33,840 nucleotides of DNA from Lentzea californiensis. Its GTDB lineage: Bacteria > Actinomycetota > Actinomycetes > Mycobacteriales > Pseudonocardiaceae. The notes under the pieces are model-generated. The model saw only the letters and a list, made by a program, of their open reading frames with translations. It did not search any database and was not told the origin of the DNA. A program made the position numbers and the translations under genes. Positions within the stretch are counted from its first letter, which is position 1; every line of letters starts with the position of its first letter. Shown here one piece after another: positions 21,213-29,080 of this stretch. The stretch is from assembly GCF_024648825.1 (NCBI RefSeq), contig NZ_JANBBE010000025.1, positions 1 to 33,840 of the forward strand, read 5' to 3'.

Positions 21213-22883
21213 TCAGCTGACCGGGTCGCCCAGCGGGTTCAGCAGGTCGGCCTTGCCCTCGAAGGCGAACAGCAGCAGGTCGACCATGCGGAACGTGCTG
21301 GAGTCCGGGCCGAGGGTGGGGCGCCAGTACGGCGAGCGCACGATCGAGATCCGGCTGCCCTCCATCGCGCGGTGGAAGACCTCGGCGGTGATCCGGCCGC
21401 CGACCGGGCCCATCAGCCCGTTGCCGACCTCGGCCTCGCGCAGGACGTAGAACCACAACGGGGTGGCGGTGACCAGCTGCGCCCTCTGCTCCTCGGACAG
21501 GCCCTCGACGACCGCGCCACCGTTGCCCACCAGGATCTGCTCCTCGGTGAGCGGCTCCACGCCGAACAGCTCGGCGATCTGCTGCCCGGTGGCGAGCTCC
21601 ATCATCGAGGCCCTGGTGAGGTTGCGGAACGCGAGGTTGCGCTCGATCTCCCGGAACTGCGTGCCGCGCCCGCCGAACGTGCCGGCCGGCAGCTGCGTCA
21701 GCGGGTCGACCAGCAGCGTGTCGATCCGCTTGGTGACGTTGCCGCCACCGGACTCCGCGGGCGGCACCAGGTCGTCCCGTTCGGCCTCGGTGAAGTCGTA
21801 GAGCCGCCGGAAGTCCGCGATCCAGTTGCTGGGCAACGTGAAGATCGGACCCCGGGTGACGTCGTCGAGGTCGGCGGGCGTTCCGGAACTGGGGTCGAAG
21901 TTGCCGCTCACCCCGGTGAAGGTGAACAGCGCGAACAGCGTCGCGACGCCACCGGGCCCGGTCGAGTTGAACACGCGGTTCCACTGGTACGCGCCGCGGA
22001 TCTGGCTGTGCCCGAAGCGGTACGAGGCGACCGAGAACTCGATCGGCATGGTCGGCGAGTGGTCGCGGCACCGGCCGGGCACCTCGAAGAACCTGCGGCC
22101 GTTGGTGAAGACGTCGTCCACGATCGCCGGGTCGATGATCCGCGGCAGGTGATCGGTCCTGAGCATCCACTGGTAGTGCCGCACCACGAGTTCCTTGGCG
22201 GCGCGGAACAACCGCTCGCCGGTGAGGCCGGTGAGCGCGAGCTCGTCGACCACGCGGTTGTGGAAGCGGATGAACGCGAGGTGCGTCTGCGCCACCACGA
22301 GGTTCTCGTCGTTGCGGGCGTCCGGGATCAGCGGCAGCCGCCGATCCGCCGCCGTGCCGGCCGTCCCACCGCGGCGCGGCAGGTCGAAGCCCTCGAACGG
22401 GACGTTGGTGCCCTCGTCCGGGAACGGGACCGGCGTGGTGGTGCCGACCTCGAGCTTCACGCCGTCCTGGGCGTAGAAGACCTGGTCGTCCTTGTCGCGC
22501 GGGCCGCGGCCGTAGACCGAGTCGAGGTCCAGCGCCGGCGAACGGCCCTGCGTCAGCTCGTCGAGGTTGACGTCCTGCCCGAGCTGCGACTCGGTGCGGT
22601 CCATGGTCAGGTCGTGGTCGACGAACTGGCCGAGGTAGGTGAACCCCGCCGGGACGGCCGGATCCGCCGAGTCGGGCTGCGGGACGTTCGCGGTGACGGC
22701 GGTGGCGAGGGCGAACCGCGTCTCCTCGTCCGTTCGCGGCCCCTTCGGCCCCAGTCGCGAGAACCGGAACCTGCGCAACTCCTCCGCCGTGGAGGGCTGA
22801 CGCGTGGTGGCCTCACCTCTGCCGTCGAATTCCAGTACGCCTTCGCCCACGACGAAGAAACTGTCGCGCACGTGCCTTTTCAT
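21213..22883 (-). CDS. Animal-type haem peroxidase
   Basis: A 556-residue member of the peroxidase-cyclooxygenase superfamily. The distal histidine is H90 in YLGQFVDHD, the distal arginine R190 in PDARNDEN, and the proximal histidine H292 in YRFGHSQIRGAY. DLDSVYG fits the calcium-binding loop and LAFIRFHNRVV the helix after it. There is no signal peptide (MKRHVRDSFFVVGEGVLEFDG), so it may be cytosolic. Haem peroxidases of this class oxidise halides, thiocyanate or organic substrates. The ATG at 22883 has GGGGGAA upstream. The 120 bp before it contain small dyads (ACAGG/CCTGT at 22911-22923). The nearby nitrile hydratase-type locus could point to thiocyanate, but the link is speculative. Confidence 0.9.
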   Translation of the reverse strand: MKRHVRDSFFVVGEGVLEFDGRGEATTRQPSTAEELRRFRFSRLGPKGPRTDEETRFALATAVTANVPQPDSADPAVPAGFTYLGQFVDHDLTMDRTESQLGQDVNLDELTQGRSPALDLDSVYGRGPRDKDDQVFYAQDGVKLEVGTTTPVPFPDEGTNVPFEGFDLPRRGGTAGTAADRRLPLIPDARNDENLVVAQTHLAFIRFHNRVVDELALTGLTGERLFRAAKELVVRHYQWMLRTDHLPRIIDPAIVDDVFTNGRRFFEVPGRCRDHSPTMPIEFSVASYRFGHSQIRGAYQWNRVFNSTGPGGVATLFALFTFTGVSGNFDPSSGTPADLDDVTRGPIFTLPSNWIADFRRLYDFTEAERDDLVPPAESGGGNVTKRIDTLLVDPLTQLPAGTFGGRGTQFREIERNLAFRNLTRASMMELATGQQIAELFGVEPLTEEQILVGNGGAVVEGLSEEQRAQLVTATPLWFYVLREAEVGNGLMGPVGGRITAEVFHRAMEGSRISIVRSPYWRPTLGPDSSTFRMVDLLLFAFEGKADLLNPLGDPVS

Positions 22884-22980
22884 ATTTCCCCCTGTTTTCC
22901 CCTCTTACAGGCGACCTGTTCTCCCCAACAAGCACCTGCCCCACCGCCAGTCTCCAGACGGACTAAATTTCCGTCGAAGC

Positions 22981-22998
22981 TTTTGGACACACCCAAAA
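22981..22998 (-). terminator. Small hairpin after the glycosyltransferase gene
   Basis: TTTTGG and CCAAAA flank ACACAC, five bases after the glycosyltransferase stop (23004, minus strand). It is short and only weakly GC-rich, so termination is uncertain. Confidence 0.35.
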
Positions 22999-23003
22999 TG
23001 TCG

Positions 23004-24053
23004 TCACACAGCAGATACGAGGTGGTCAGGAATATTCGTGAACACCTCGAGATCGATCATTTGTGCGGCCAGGTCCTCAGCGGCGTCGTGATATTTTCTC
23101 GTGTTCAGCACGTGCTTGATCCGTTCAGCGAGAACGGTGGCGGTCAGCCCTTTCACGTCCACCCGCACGCCCACACCGAGATCTTGGATTCGGTCCGCGT
23201 TGCGCGGCTGGTCGGCGAACAACGGCACCGCGACCATCGGCACTCCGGCGGTCAGCGCCTCCCGCACACCGCTGTAACCCGCGTGCGTCACGAACACCTT
23301 CGCGCTGCCGAGGAGCCGCTGCTGCGGGATCTCCGGTTCGAGGCGGACGTTCGGCGGGCGCGGGCCGGTCCACTCGCCGTGGCCGATCGCGACGACAGCA
23401 CGTGCGGAGACCTCGCCCAGCGCCTCCACCACGACGTGCGGCAGCGTGGAACCCGGCGTCAGCCACCGGGTGTTGGTGCCGAAGGACGCGACGATCTCCG
23501 GCCCCTCCCCGTCGCCCGGCTCGACCGGGACGCGGAAGTGGTGCTGGGCCGGGTGCCACGACGCCGGGGTCAGGCCGGCGGTGAGGACCGGTTCGGTCGC
23601 ACCGACCTGGAAGCGGGCGCGGACCTTGTCCACCAGCTCGTCGAGCAGCGGGATCTCCAGCGGCGCGAACGGGGCGATGTCGAGCAGCGCGTGCGGGATG
23701 CCGAGCACCTCGGCGGCGATCTGGCCGCCGTACTCGCTGGTCTCGCGCACGATGACGTCCGGACGCCAGGTGCGGGCGAAGTCGAGGACGTTGGCGGCGG
23801 ACGCGACCACCAGCGGGCTGGACCACAGCGGCACCTTCAGCACACCGTCGCGTTCCGGCACCCACGGAGGCGGCGGCCCGAGGTCCGGCGGCGCCGGAAC
23901 GTCCGGCATCACGACCGTGTGCTCGAGATGCGCCATCGCGGGTCCTGTCGCGATCACGGCCTCGTGCCCCTTCTGCCGGAACGCCCGCGCGAGCGGCACC
24001 ATCGTCGGCATCAGGTGGGAGTGGATGGGCAAGGACGTCAGAAGAACGCGCAC
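23004..24053 (-). CDS. Family 1 glycosyltransferase (MGT-like)
   Basis: A 349-residue GT-B fold glycosyltransferase. The N-terminal acceptor half begins VRVLLTSLPIHSHLMPTMVPLARAFRQKGHEAVIATG (a His-His pair typical of the family's catalytic base region). The C-terminal donor half ends in FVTHAGYSGVREALTAGVPMVAVPLFADQPRNADRI, the GT1 motif with THxG and DQ..NA. It would move sugar from a nucleotide donor to a small aglycone, for instance for resistance or natural-product tailoring; donor and acceptor are unknown. It is slightly shorter than most family members (about 390). The GTG at 24053 is fixed by the conserved first strand. Divergent from the STAS gene, 42 bp apart. Confidence 0.88.
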   Translation of the reverse strand: MRVLLTSLPIHSHLMPTMVPLARAFRQKGHEAVIATGPAMAHLEHTVVMPDVPAPPDLGPPPPWVPERDGVLKVPLWSSPLVVASAANVLDFARTWRPDVIVRETSEYGGQIAAEVLGIPHALLDIAPFAPLEIPLLDELVDKVRARFQVGATEPVLTAGLTPASWHPAQHHFRVPVEPGDGEGPEIVASFGTNTRWLTPGSTLPHVVVEALGEVSARAVVAIGHGEWTGPRPPNVRLEPEIPQQRLLGSAKVFVTHAGYSGVREALTAGVPMVAVPLFADQPRNADRIQDLGVGVRVDVKGLTATVLAERIKHVLNTRKYHDAAEDLAAQMIDLEVFTNIPDHLVSAV

Positions 24054-24095
24054 GAAACCAGTTTCGCGGCGGGCACCACTGGGTACAGCTGCGAA

Positions 24096-24419
24096 ATGCT
24101 CGAAGTCACGGTGACGGAGTCGTCGCCTGCCTCCACCCTCGTCACGGTCTCCGGTGAACTCGCCGGCTCCGGTTCGGAACGTCTGCTGGCCCGGCTCGAC
24201 CGCCTGCTCGACAACGGTCACCGCTACGTCGTGCTGGACCTGACAGCCGTCACGTTCTGCGACTCCAGCGGGGTGAGTGCTCTCGTGCGCGGACATGCGC
24301 GTGCCTCGGCCGCGGCGGGTGGGTTGAAACTCTCCGCCGCGTCGGAGCAGGTGACGCGGGTGCTCGAACTGTCGGGCCTGGCCAGAATGCTCGGCCTCCA
24401 GTCCACAGTGGAGGCTTAG
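24096..24419 (+). CDS. STAS-domain anti-sigma factor antagonist-like protein
   Basis: A 107-residue STAS protein. VTVTESSPASTLVTVSGELAG and YVVLDLTAVTFCDSSGVSALVRGHARAS define it; the phosphorylatable serine is in DSSG (second Ser of that motif). Such proteins release sigma factors by binding their anti-sigma kinase. No RsbW-like kinase or sigma gene is adjacent, so the partner is elsewhere. The ATG at 24096 has no ribosome binding site, but TACAGC lies six bases before it (possible leaderless). Confidence 0.88.
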   Translation: MLEVTVTESSPASTLVTVSGELAGSGSERLLARLDRLLDNGHRYVVLDLTAVTFCDSSGVSALVRGHARASAAAGGLKLSAASEQVTRVLELSGLARMLGLQSTVEA

Positions 24420-24580
24420 GCCCAGGCGGTCCGTTCCGCGATGGTCGCGTGCCGGTGTCCTCGAGTTCGGCCAGGATGCCGGTCGTCAGCCGGTCGAGGA
24501 CCGGCGGGGGTGAGTGACGCGGCGGGGGTCAGTGCGACCGCCGGAAGCCCCATGATCTCCGGAAGTGCCATGATGGCGGG
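24420..24580. other. Intergenic stretch with possible coding debris
   Basis: Minus-strand reading of the first 100 bases gives VLDRLTTGILAELE in one frame and HRHATIAERTAWA, followed by a stop, in another. These look like parts of one protein C-terminus separated by a frameshift. The match is by eye and may be chance. No other element is seen. Confidence 0.25.
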
Positions 24581-24937
24581 GTGGAGTCCACGCGCATCGA
24601 CCGCTGGCTGTGGGCGGTCCGGCTGACGAAGACCCGCCCGGACGCCTCCCAGGCGTGCAAGGGCGGCCACGTGCGCATCAACGACAAACCCGCGAAGGCC
24701 TCGGCGACTGTGGCCGCCGGCGACCAGGTCCGCGTTCGTGTGAACGACAAGACCTGGACGGTCGACGTGGTGCGGGTGATCCAGAAGCGCGTGGGCGCGG
24801 CGGACGCGGCCACCTGCTTCATCGACCGCACTCCCCCGCCGCCGGTGGAGGCCCCGATCGCCCGGCGCGAACGGGGTGCGGGACGTCCTACGAAGCGGGA
24901 ACGGCGCGTGCTGGACCAGTTCCGGTCACAGCACTAG
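24581..24937 (+). CDS. S4-domain RNA-binding protein (Hsp15/HslR-like)
   Basis: A 118-residue protein with an S4 RNA-binding domain: RIDRWLWAVRLTKTRPDASQACKGGHVRINDKPAKASATVAAGDQVRV. A basic Pro/Arg-rich tail (PIARRERGAGRPTKRERRVLDQF) completes the Hsp15 layout. In Escherichia coli Hsp15 acts on stalled 50S subunits with nascent chains; relatives are inferred to do the same. The start is the GTG at 24581, which begins the domain. It ends tail to tail with the DUF4419 gene; both TAG stops share one CTAG palindrome. Confidence 0.9.
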   Translation: MESTRIDRWLWAVRLTKTRPDASQACKGGHVRINDKPAKASATVAAGDQVRVRVNDKTWTVDVVRVIQKRVGAADAATCFIDRTPPPPVEAPIARRERGAGRPTKRERRVLDQFRSQH

Positions 24938-26355
24938 GCGAACTCGGCCAGCTTCACCGTCTCCAGGTGCGCGACGTCGCGGTGGTCGAGCACCGATTCC
25001 AGCAGCATCGTGAGGGACGTGCCGAGCACCGGGACGTCCTCCGGCCTGTCGCCCGGGCGGAAGACCACCCAGCAGGTGCGGCCGGTGGGGAAGTCGATGA
25101 CCTCACCGGCGATCCGTCCGTCCGGGAGGTCGAACACGGACTGGACGAAGTGCCGGCCGAGCCGTTCGGCCCCTCCGGCGTCGTAGGCGCGCACCTGCCA
25201 GGTACCGCCGTGCAGCGACGCGGTGCCGACCCGTTGGTAGAGCGCGATCAGCTCGCCGCTGCCCTGCACGCGGTGGCCCAGGGTGATCCTGCGCCCGCCG
25301 ATCTCCCTCTCCGGCCCGGTCGGCCGAGGAGGCGTCCACTCGTGTTCGGCGACCAGGCGGTCCAGGACGTCCGCGAGTTCCACGGGCGCCGGCAGCACCG
25401 CCCACCCCGCCACCGGTTCCAGTGCGCCGTCCTCGTGCTGGGTCATGCCGACCAGTCCCGCGTCCAGGGCGATCGCGCTGATGTCGCTGCCGTCGCCGAC
25501 GTTGACGACCGCGCGGCACAGGGTGGCGGGCACGCTGTCCGTGGCGACGGCGGGGTAGGTGCCGTCCCGCGGCTCGCCGATCGGGAGGTCCAGCATCGGG
25601 TTCGGCACGCTGCCGCCCTGCTGGTAGTCGAGATACGGGTAGAGGCGCGTGACCCAGCCGGTGACGACCTCGCCTCCGTAGGCGTCGACCGGGTTGTAGA
25701 TCCGCTGCCAGAACGCCTTGTCGGCGTTGCCCTCGGCGGCGCGCGCGAACTCGTCGGTGATCGGGATCAGCGAGCGGCACCAGTGCTCCAGCCCGAACCG
25801 GGGCAGGTCGTCGACGCGCGCGCGGATCCGGCGCCAGTCGTCCGGCGTCCCGGTCAGGGTGATCGACGGGATGCCGCAGACGGCGACCATCCAGTAGCTG
25901 TAGTACGGCGAGTAGGCATCGAGCATCGCGACACGGCCCGCCAGCCGTTCAACAGCGGTGCTCGTGCTGAAGTCGCACTCGAAGACCGGGTCGCCCACCT
26001 GCTTCGCGAGCCGCTCCACAACGCCGTCCCACGTGTCGCCCGGGCCGTACGACACGGTCAGGCGTTCTTTGCCCTCGTGGCCGGCCAGGACGGGCCGCAG
26101 TTCCTCGGCGTTGAGCTTCACGTGCTCGGCGATGCCACGCGCGATCGTCAGCCACACCGCGTCCGGTGACAGGACCAGCGGCCGGTGCTCGGCGAACGCC
26201 TTGCCGACCGCGTGCAGCAGCGGGTGGACACCGTTCGGCTCCAGCACCCGCGCGTCGCCGCCGACAGCACGGGCGCCGGGGAACAGGTCGGCGATCGGGC
26301 GGGTGGGCAGCGCATCGGTCACCGGCGTGACGTCGTCGACCGAGAAGGTCACCAT
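24934..26355 (-). CDS. DUF4419 protein
   Basis: A 473-residue soluble protein. The N-terminal 300 residues match DUF4419 by LLHAVGKAFAEHRPLVLSPDAVWLTIARGIAEHVKLNAEEL, LTVSYGP, CDFSTST, SPYYSYWMVAVCGIPSITLTGTPDDW and WCRSLIPITDEFARAA...FWQRIYNP. The C-terminal part adds a domain beginning at about residue 320 that has no recognised family. The activity of the domain is unknown; proteins of this family occur in fungi and bacteria. It is the last gene of a run with the sirtuin (3-bp gap) and GH5 genes. The ATG at 26355 is used, with AAGGA directly before it. Confidence 0.85.
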   Translation of the reverse strand: MVTFSVDDVTPVTDALPTRPIADLFPGARAVGGDARVLEPNGVHPLLHAVGKAFAEHRPLVLSPDAVWLTIARGIAEHVKLNAEELRPVLAGHEGKERLTVSYGPGDTWDGVVERLAKQVGDPVFECDFSTSTAVERLAGRVAMLDAYSPYYSYWMVAVCGIPSITLTGTPDDWRRIRARVDDLPRFGLEHWCRSLIPITDEFARAAEGNADKAFWQRIYNPVDAYGGEVVTGWVTRLYPYLDYQQGGSVPNPMLDLPIGEPRDGTYPAVATDSVPATLCRAVVNVGDGSDISAIALDAGLVGMTQHEDGALEPVAGWAVLPAPVELADVLDRLVAEHEWTPPRPTGPEREIGGRRITLGHRVQGSGELIALYQRVGTASLHGGTWQVRAYDAGGAERLGRHFVQSVFDLPDGRIAGEVIDFPTGRTCWVVFRPGDRPEDVPVLGTSLTMLLESVLDHRDVAHLETVKLAEFA

Positions 26356-26358
26356 TCC

Positions 26359-27228
26359 TTATCCTACAACGACTTCAGCCAGCTCCGTCAGCGATTCTCC
26401 GAGCGGCAGGTCGACCCGCAGCGACGCGTGCGCGTCACCGCGCGTCTCACCCCGGTTGATGATCACGACCGGGATTCCGGCGGTGGCGGCCCGCCGCACG
26501 AACCTCAGCCCGGACATGACCGTGAGCGAGGAGCCGAGGACGAGCAGGGACCGTGCGCCGTCGACGAGCGAGTAGCACTGTTCGACGCGCGGGCGCGGCA
26601 CGTTCTCGCCGAAGAACACGACGTCCGGTTTCAGGACGCCGCCGCACCGCACGCACGGGACGACCACGAAGTCCTTCACGGTCTCCTCGGGCAGGAACAC
26701 GTCGCCGTCCGGGTTGATCTCGTCCGTCGTCGCGTGGAAGTCCGGGTTCGCCTCGCGCAGGCGGTGGTCGAGGTCGATGCGCGGGGAGAGCAGCCCGCAG
26801 TTCAGGCAGATCACGCGGTCGAGGCCGCCGTGCAGTTCCACGACGTCCGGCGAGCCCGCGGCCTGGTGCAGGCCGTCGACGTTCTGGGTGATGACGCCGC
26901 AGAGCTTGGCCGCGAGCCTGGTCACGGCGTGGTGGCCCGCGTTCGGCCGCGCCCGGGCGATGGTGCGCCAGCCGACGTGGCTGCGCGCCCAGTAGCGCTG
27001 CCGGCCCGCCTGGCTGGTGGTGAACTCCTCGTACGTCATCGGGGTGTGCTTGCGCAGCGAGCCGTCCTCGCCGCGGTAGTCCGGGATGCCGGACTCGGTG
27101 GAGAGGCCCGCGCCGCTGAGCACCAGCACCCCACCCTCCGCGACGATCGGCACGACGTCGGTGAGGGTGGTGGTGCGCGGCAGCGCCGGGCCCGGGTTCG
27201 ACCAGCTCAGAGTGGGCCTAGTTCGCAC
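26359..27228 (-). CDS. Sirtuin (SIRT4-like class II NAD-dependent protein deacylase)
   Basis: A 289-residue sirtuin. VLSGAGLSTESGIPDYRG forms the NAD pocket, TQNVDGLHQAAG the ribose contact, and H133 in VVELHGG is the general base. The zinc site uses Cys141/Cys144 (CLNCG) and Cys192/Cys195 (CVRCGG). VFFGENVP and LGSSLTVMSG complete the core. It removes acyl groups from lysine using NAD, or may transfer ADP-ribose; the target is unknown. The GTG at 27228 lies one base after the GH5 stop and the sirtuin stop is three bases before the DUF4419 ATG, so the genes are probably one operon. Confidence 0.93.
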   Translation of the reverse strand: MRTRPTLSWSNPGPALPRTTTLTDVVPIVAEGGVLVLSGAGLSTESGIPDYRGEDGSLRKHTPMTYEEFTTSQAGRQRYWARSHVGWRTIARARPNAGHHAVTRLAAKLCGVITQNVDGLHQAAGSPDVVELHGGLDRVICLNCGLLSPRIDLDHRLREANPDFHATTDEINPDGDVFLPEETVKDFVVVPCVRCGGVLKPDVVFFGENVPRPRVEQCYSLVDGARSLLVLGSSLTVMSGLRFVRRAATAGIPVVIINRGETRGDAHASLRVDLPLGESLTELAEVVVG

Positions 27229-27229
27229 C

Positions 27230-28927
27230 TCACCAGCTTACGGACCACTGTCGAATCTCGGCCTCCGCCGCCGCGACGTTGCCCGCCGACGGGGCCGTGA
27301 CCAGGGCGAACTGCCTTCCCTGGCCGCCTCGGAGCAGCAGCTTGCCGCCCTCGACGGACGAGGACGCCGAGCTGACCACCAGCGGCGAGCGCAGGGACTC
27401 GGGCAGGTGGAGCTCGGTCGGCGCGGAGCCTCCGTTCGAGTCCCAGACGAGCACGGCGAACGGCGCGGACCCGACGAGCGTGCGGACGGCGGGCAGCGGG
27501 ACCTGCTGCCAGGTCTGGTAGGCGCGGTCCTCGTAGGTGAAGGCGAGCGTGGTGCCCGCGACGGCCTGCGGGTAGACGCGGTCGACGATCGCCCGGTCGA
27601 CGTTGAGCACCGCGTTGCCGGCCGCGTCGAGCTTGACGGCCGAGAAGTGCTCGTCGTTCATGGCGTCGCCGTCGGTCTTGACCTTGCCGGGGTCGTCGTT
27701 CATCAGCTCGCGGTGGCGGCCGTAGTTGGTGTCCCAGTGCCACTGGCTACCCGAGATCACGGTGCCGCGTGGCGCCGACCACCAGCGCGCGCCCGGCGCC
27801 GTCGAGTCGAGGCCCTGGTAGATCGCCTTGAGCACGGACGGCGTCTTGTCGGAGGTGAAGCCCGAGACGGGGTGGCCGAACTCGGAGACGATGGCGGTGG
27901 TGCCGAGCGCCCTCGCGCGGTCGCGGATCGTGCCGAACGCCTGGGTGTACTGGCCGTCCGCCGCCTTCCCCGGCATGAGGAGACCCGACTGCGCCTTGCC
28001 GTCGTAGAAGTGCGCGTTGAACACGAACCGTTCGCCCAGCGCCGGCACCAGCGCGAGGCCGCCGGGTTCGGCGAAGAAGTCGACGTTCTGGTTCCAGAAC
28101 ACCAGCGGCTCCACGAACGCGGGCTTCGCGGCCCAGCCCGCCTCGTCCATCTCCGCGCGGAACCGGTGGTAGAACGGCATCAGCAGGTCGCGCTCCCACG
28201 TCTGCGAGGTCTGGCCGGCGTCGTACTTGCCGGCGTACGGCTCGTTCAGCGGGTCGACGCCCACGACGAGCTTGAACTCGCTGGCGGGCAACGCTTCCCT
28301 GACGTGCTTGAGCGCCTCGCCGGCCGCGTTGACGAACGAGTCCCGCACCCCGTCGCGGTTGTGCCAGAAGTCGTACGTGGCCGCGGTGACGGCGTTGTTG
28401 TTCTTCATGTTCTGGCCCCAGTGGAAGCAGAGGCCGCACGACTCCTTGGGGTACCCGCTCGCCGCCCACGCCGGTGCGCCGTCGCCGGTGTACCAGCTGT
28501 CCTTGTTGAACAGGTGGCGCGAGTACAGGTCCTGGTGGAAGTCGAGGTAGACGCGGATGCCGAGACCGGTGAAGGCGCGCAGCTGCGCGGTCACGCCGTC
28601 GAGGTAGGCGTGGTCGATCTGACCGCGCTGCGGTTCGATCCACGCCCAGGTCAGCAGGAACCGCACGGCGTTCGCGCCGGTCAGCTGCTTCATGGCCTGC
28701 GCGGACTTGCGCGCGTCCGCCGTGTTCGCGAACGGGAGCCCGCGGTACTCCGCGAGTTTCGCCGTGCCGGAGACGTTGAAGCCGCGCAACACCACCTCAC
28801 GGCCGTGTTCGTCGCGGAAGACCCCGCCGGACACCCGCAGCTCGGAGCCGTCGAACGACTCCGCCCGCACAGGCGTGACCGCCAGGGAGAGGAGGAACAG
28901 GACCACCAGGAGTACCGCTCGCCGCAT
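27230..28927 (-). CDS. Secreted GH5 glycoside hydrolase, endoglycoceramidase-like
   Basis: A 565-residue secreted hydrolase. The signal peptide MRRAVLLVVLFLLSLAVTPVRA precedes a TIM barrel. The opening LRGFNVSGTAKLAEYRGLPF, VRFLLTWAWIEPQRGQID, RVYLDFHQDLYSRHLF, DPLNEPY (acid/base Glu229) and VSEFGHP (nucleophile Glu349) match GH5 endoglycoceramidase-type enzymes, which cut glycan from ceramide. CGLCFHWGQNMKNNN carries two cysteines that may bond. A C-terminal beta domain holds the last 100 residues. The ATG at 28927 with AAAGG at -13 is preferred over the upstream 28963. The substrate is inferred only from the family. First gene of the sirtuin operon. Confidence 0.85.
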   Translation of the reverse strand: MRRAVLLVVLFLLSLAVTPVRAESFDGSELRVSGGVFRDEHGREVVLRGFNVSGTAKLAEYRGLPFANTADARKSAQAMKQLTGANAVRFLLTWAWIEPQRGQIDHAYLDGVTAQLRAFTGLGIRVYLDFHQDLYSRHLFNKDSWYTGDGAPAWAASGYPKESCGLCFHWGQNMKNNNAVTAATYDFWHNRDGVRDSFVNAAGEALKHVREALPASEFKLVVGVDPLNEPYAGKYDAGQTSQTWERDLLMPFYHRFRAEMDEAGWAAKPAFVEPLVFWNQNVDFFAEPGGLALVPALGERFVFNAHFYDGKAQSGLLMPGKAADGQYTQAFGTIRDRARALGTTAIVSEFGHPVSGFTSDKTPSVLKAIYQGLDSTAPGARWWSAPRGTVISGSQWHWDTNYGRHRELMNDDPGKVKTDGDAMNDEHFSAVKLDAAGNAVLNVDRAIVDRVYPQAVAGTTLAFTYEDRAYQTWQQVPLPAVRTLVGSAPFAVLVWDSNGGSAPTELHLPESLRSPLVVSSASSSVEGGKLLLRGGQGRQFALVTAPSAGNVAAAEAEIRQWSVSW

Positions 28928-29034
28928 CGCCGCCGCCTTTGGGAACGTGAACGAGATTCGCATTGTGACCGTAGCGGGTGAACCCGCGTTCGACCAGCGA
29001 TTCGACGATCGGCCCTAGTCGTTCGACGACACCA

Positions 29035-29066
29035 GAACGGCCTGGAACAGGTGCTCCAGGCCGTTC
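29035..29066 (-). terminator. Terminator hairpin of the beta-lactamase gene
   Basis: GAACGGCCTGGA (29035-29046) pairs perfectly with TCCAGGCCGTTC (29055-29066), loop ACAGGTGC, 14 bases after the beta-lactamase stop on the minus strand. No T run follows. Confidence 0.7.
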
Positions 29067-29080
29067 GTCGAGCCCTGGGG

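Noticed and set aside
22911..22923. ACAGG/CCTGT dyad upstream of the peroxidase as an operator.
   Set aside because: Too short and not repeated; noted only in the gene entry.
20955..24419. A plus-strand open frame of more than 1,100 codons.
   Set aside because: It runs antisense across the DoxX, peroxidase and glycosyltransferase genes; its sequence is Arg/Val/Gly/Asp-rich low-complexity typical of shadows in high-GC DNA. Only the final part (24096-24419) is a real STAS gene.
27086..28981. A 631-codon plus-strand open frame.
   Set aside because: Antisense to the GH5 gene; composition is that of a shadow frame.
28797..29034. Protein-like reading (GPIVESLVERGFTRYGHNANLVHV) on the minus strand.
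   Set aside because: It overlaps the GH5 5' end and has no start or recognisable family; likely chance.
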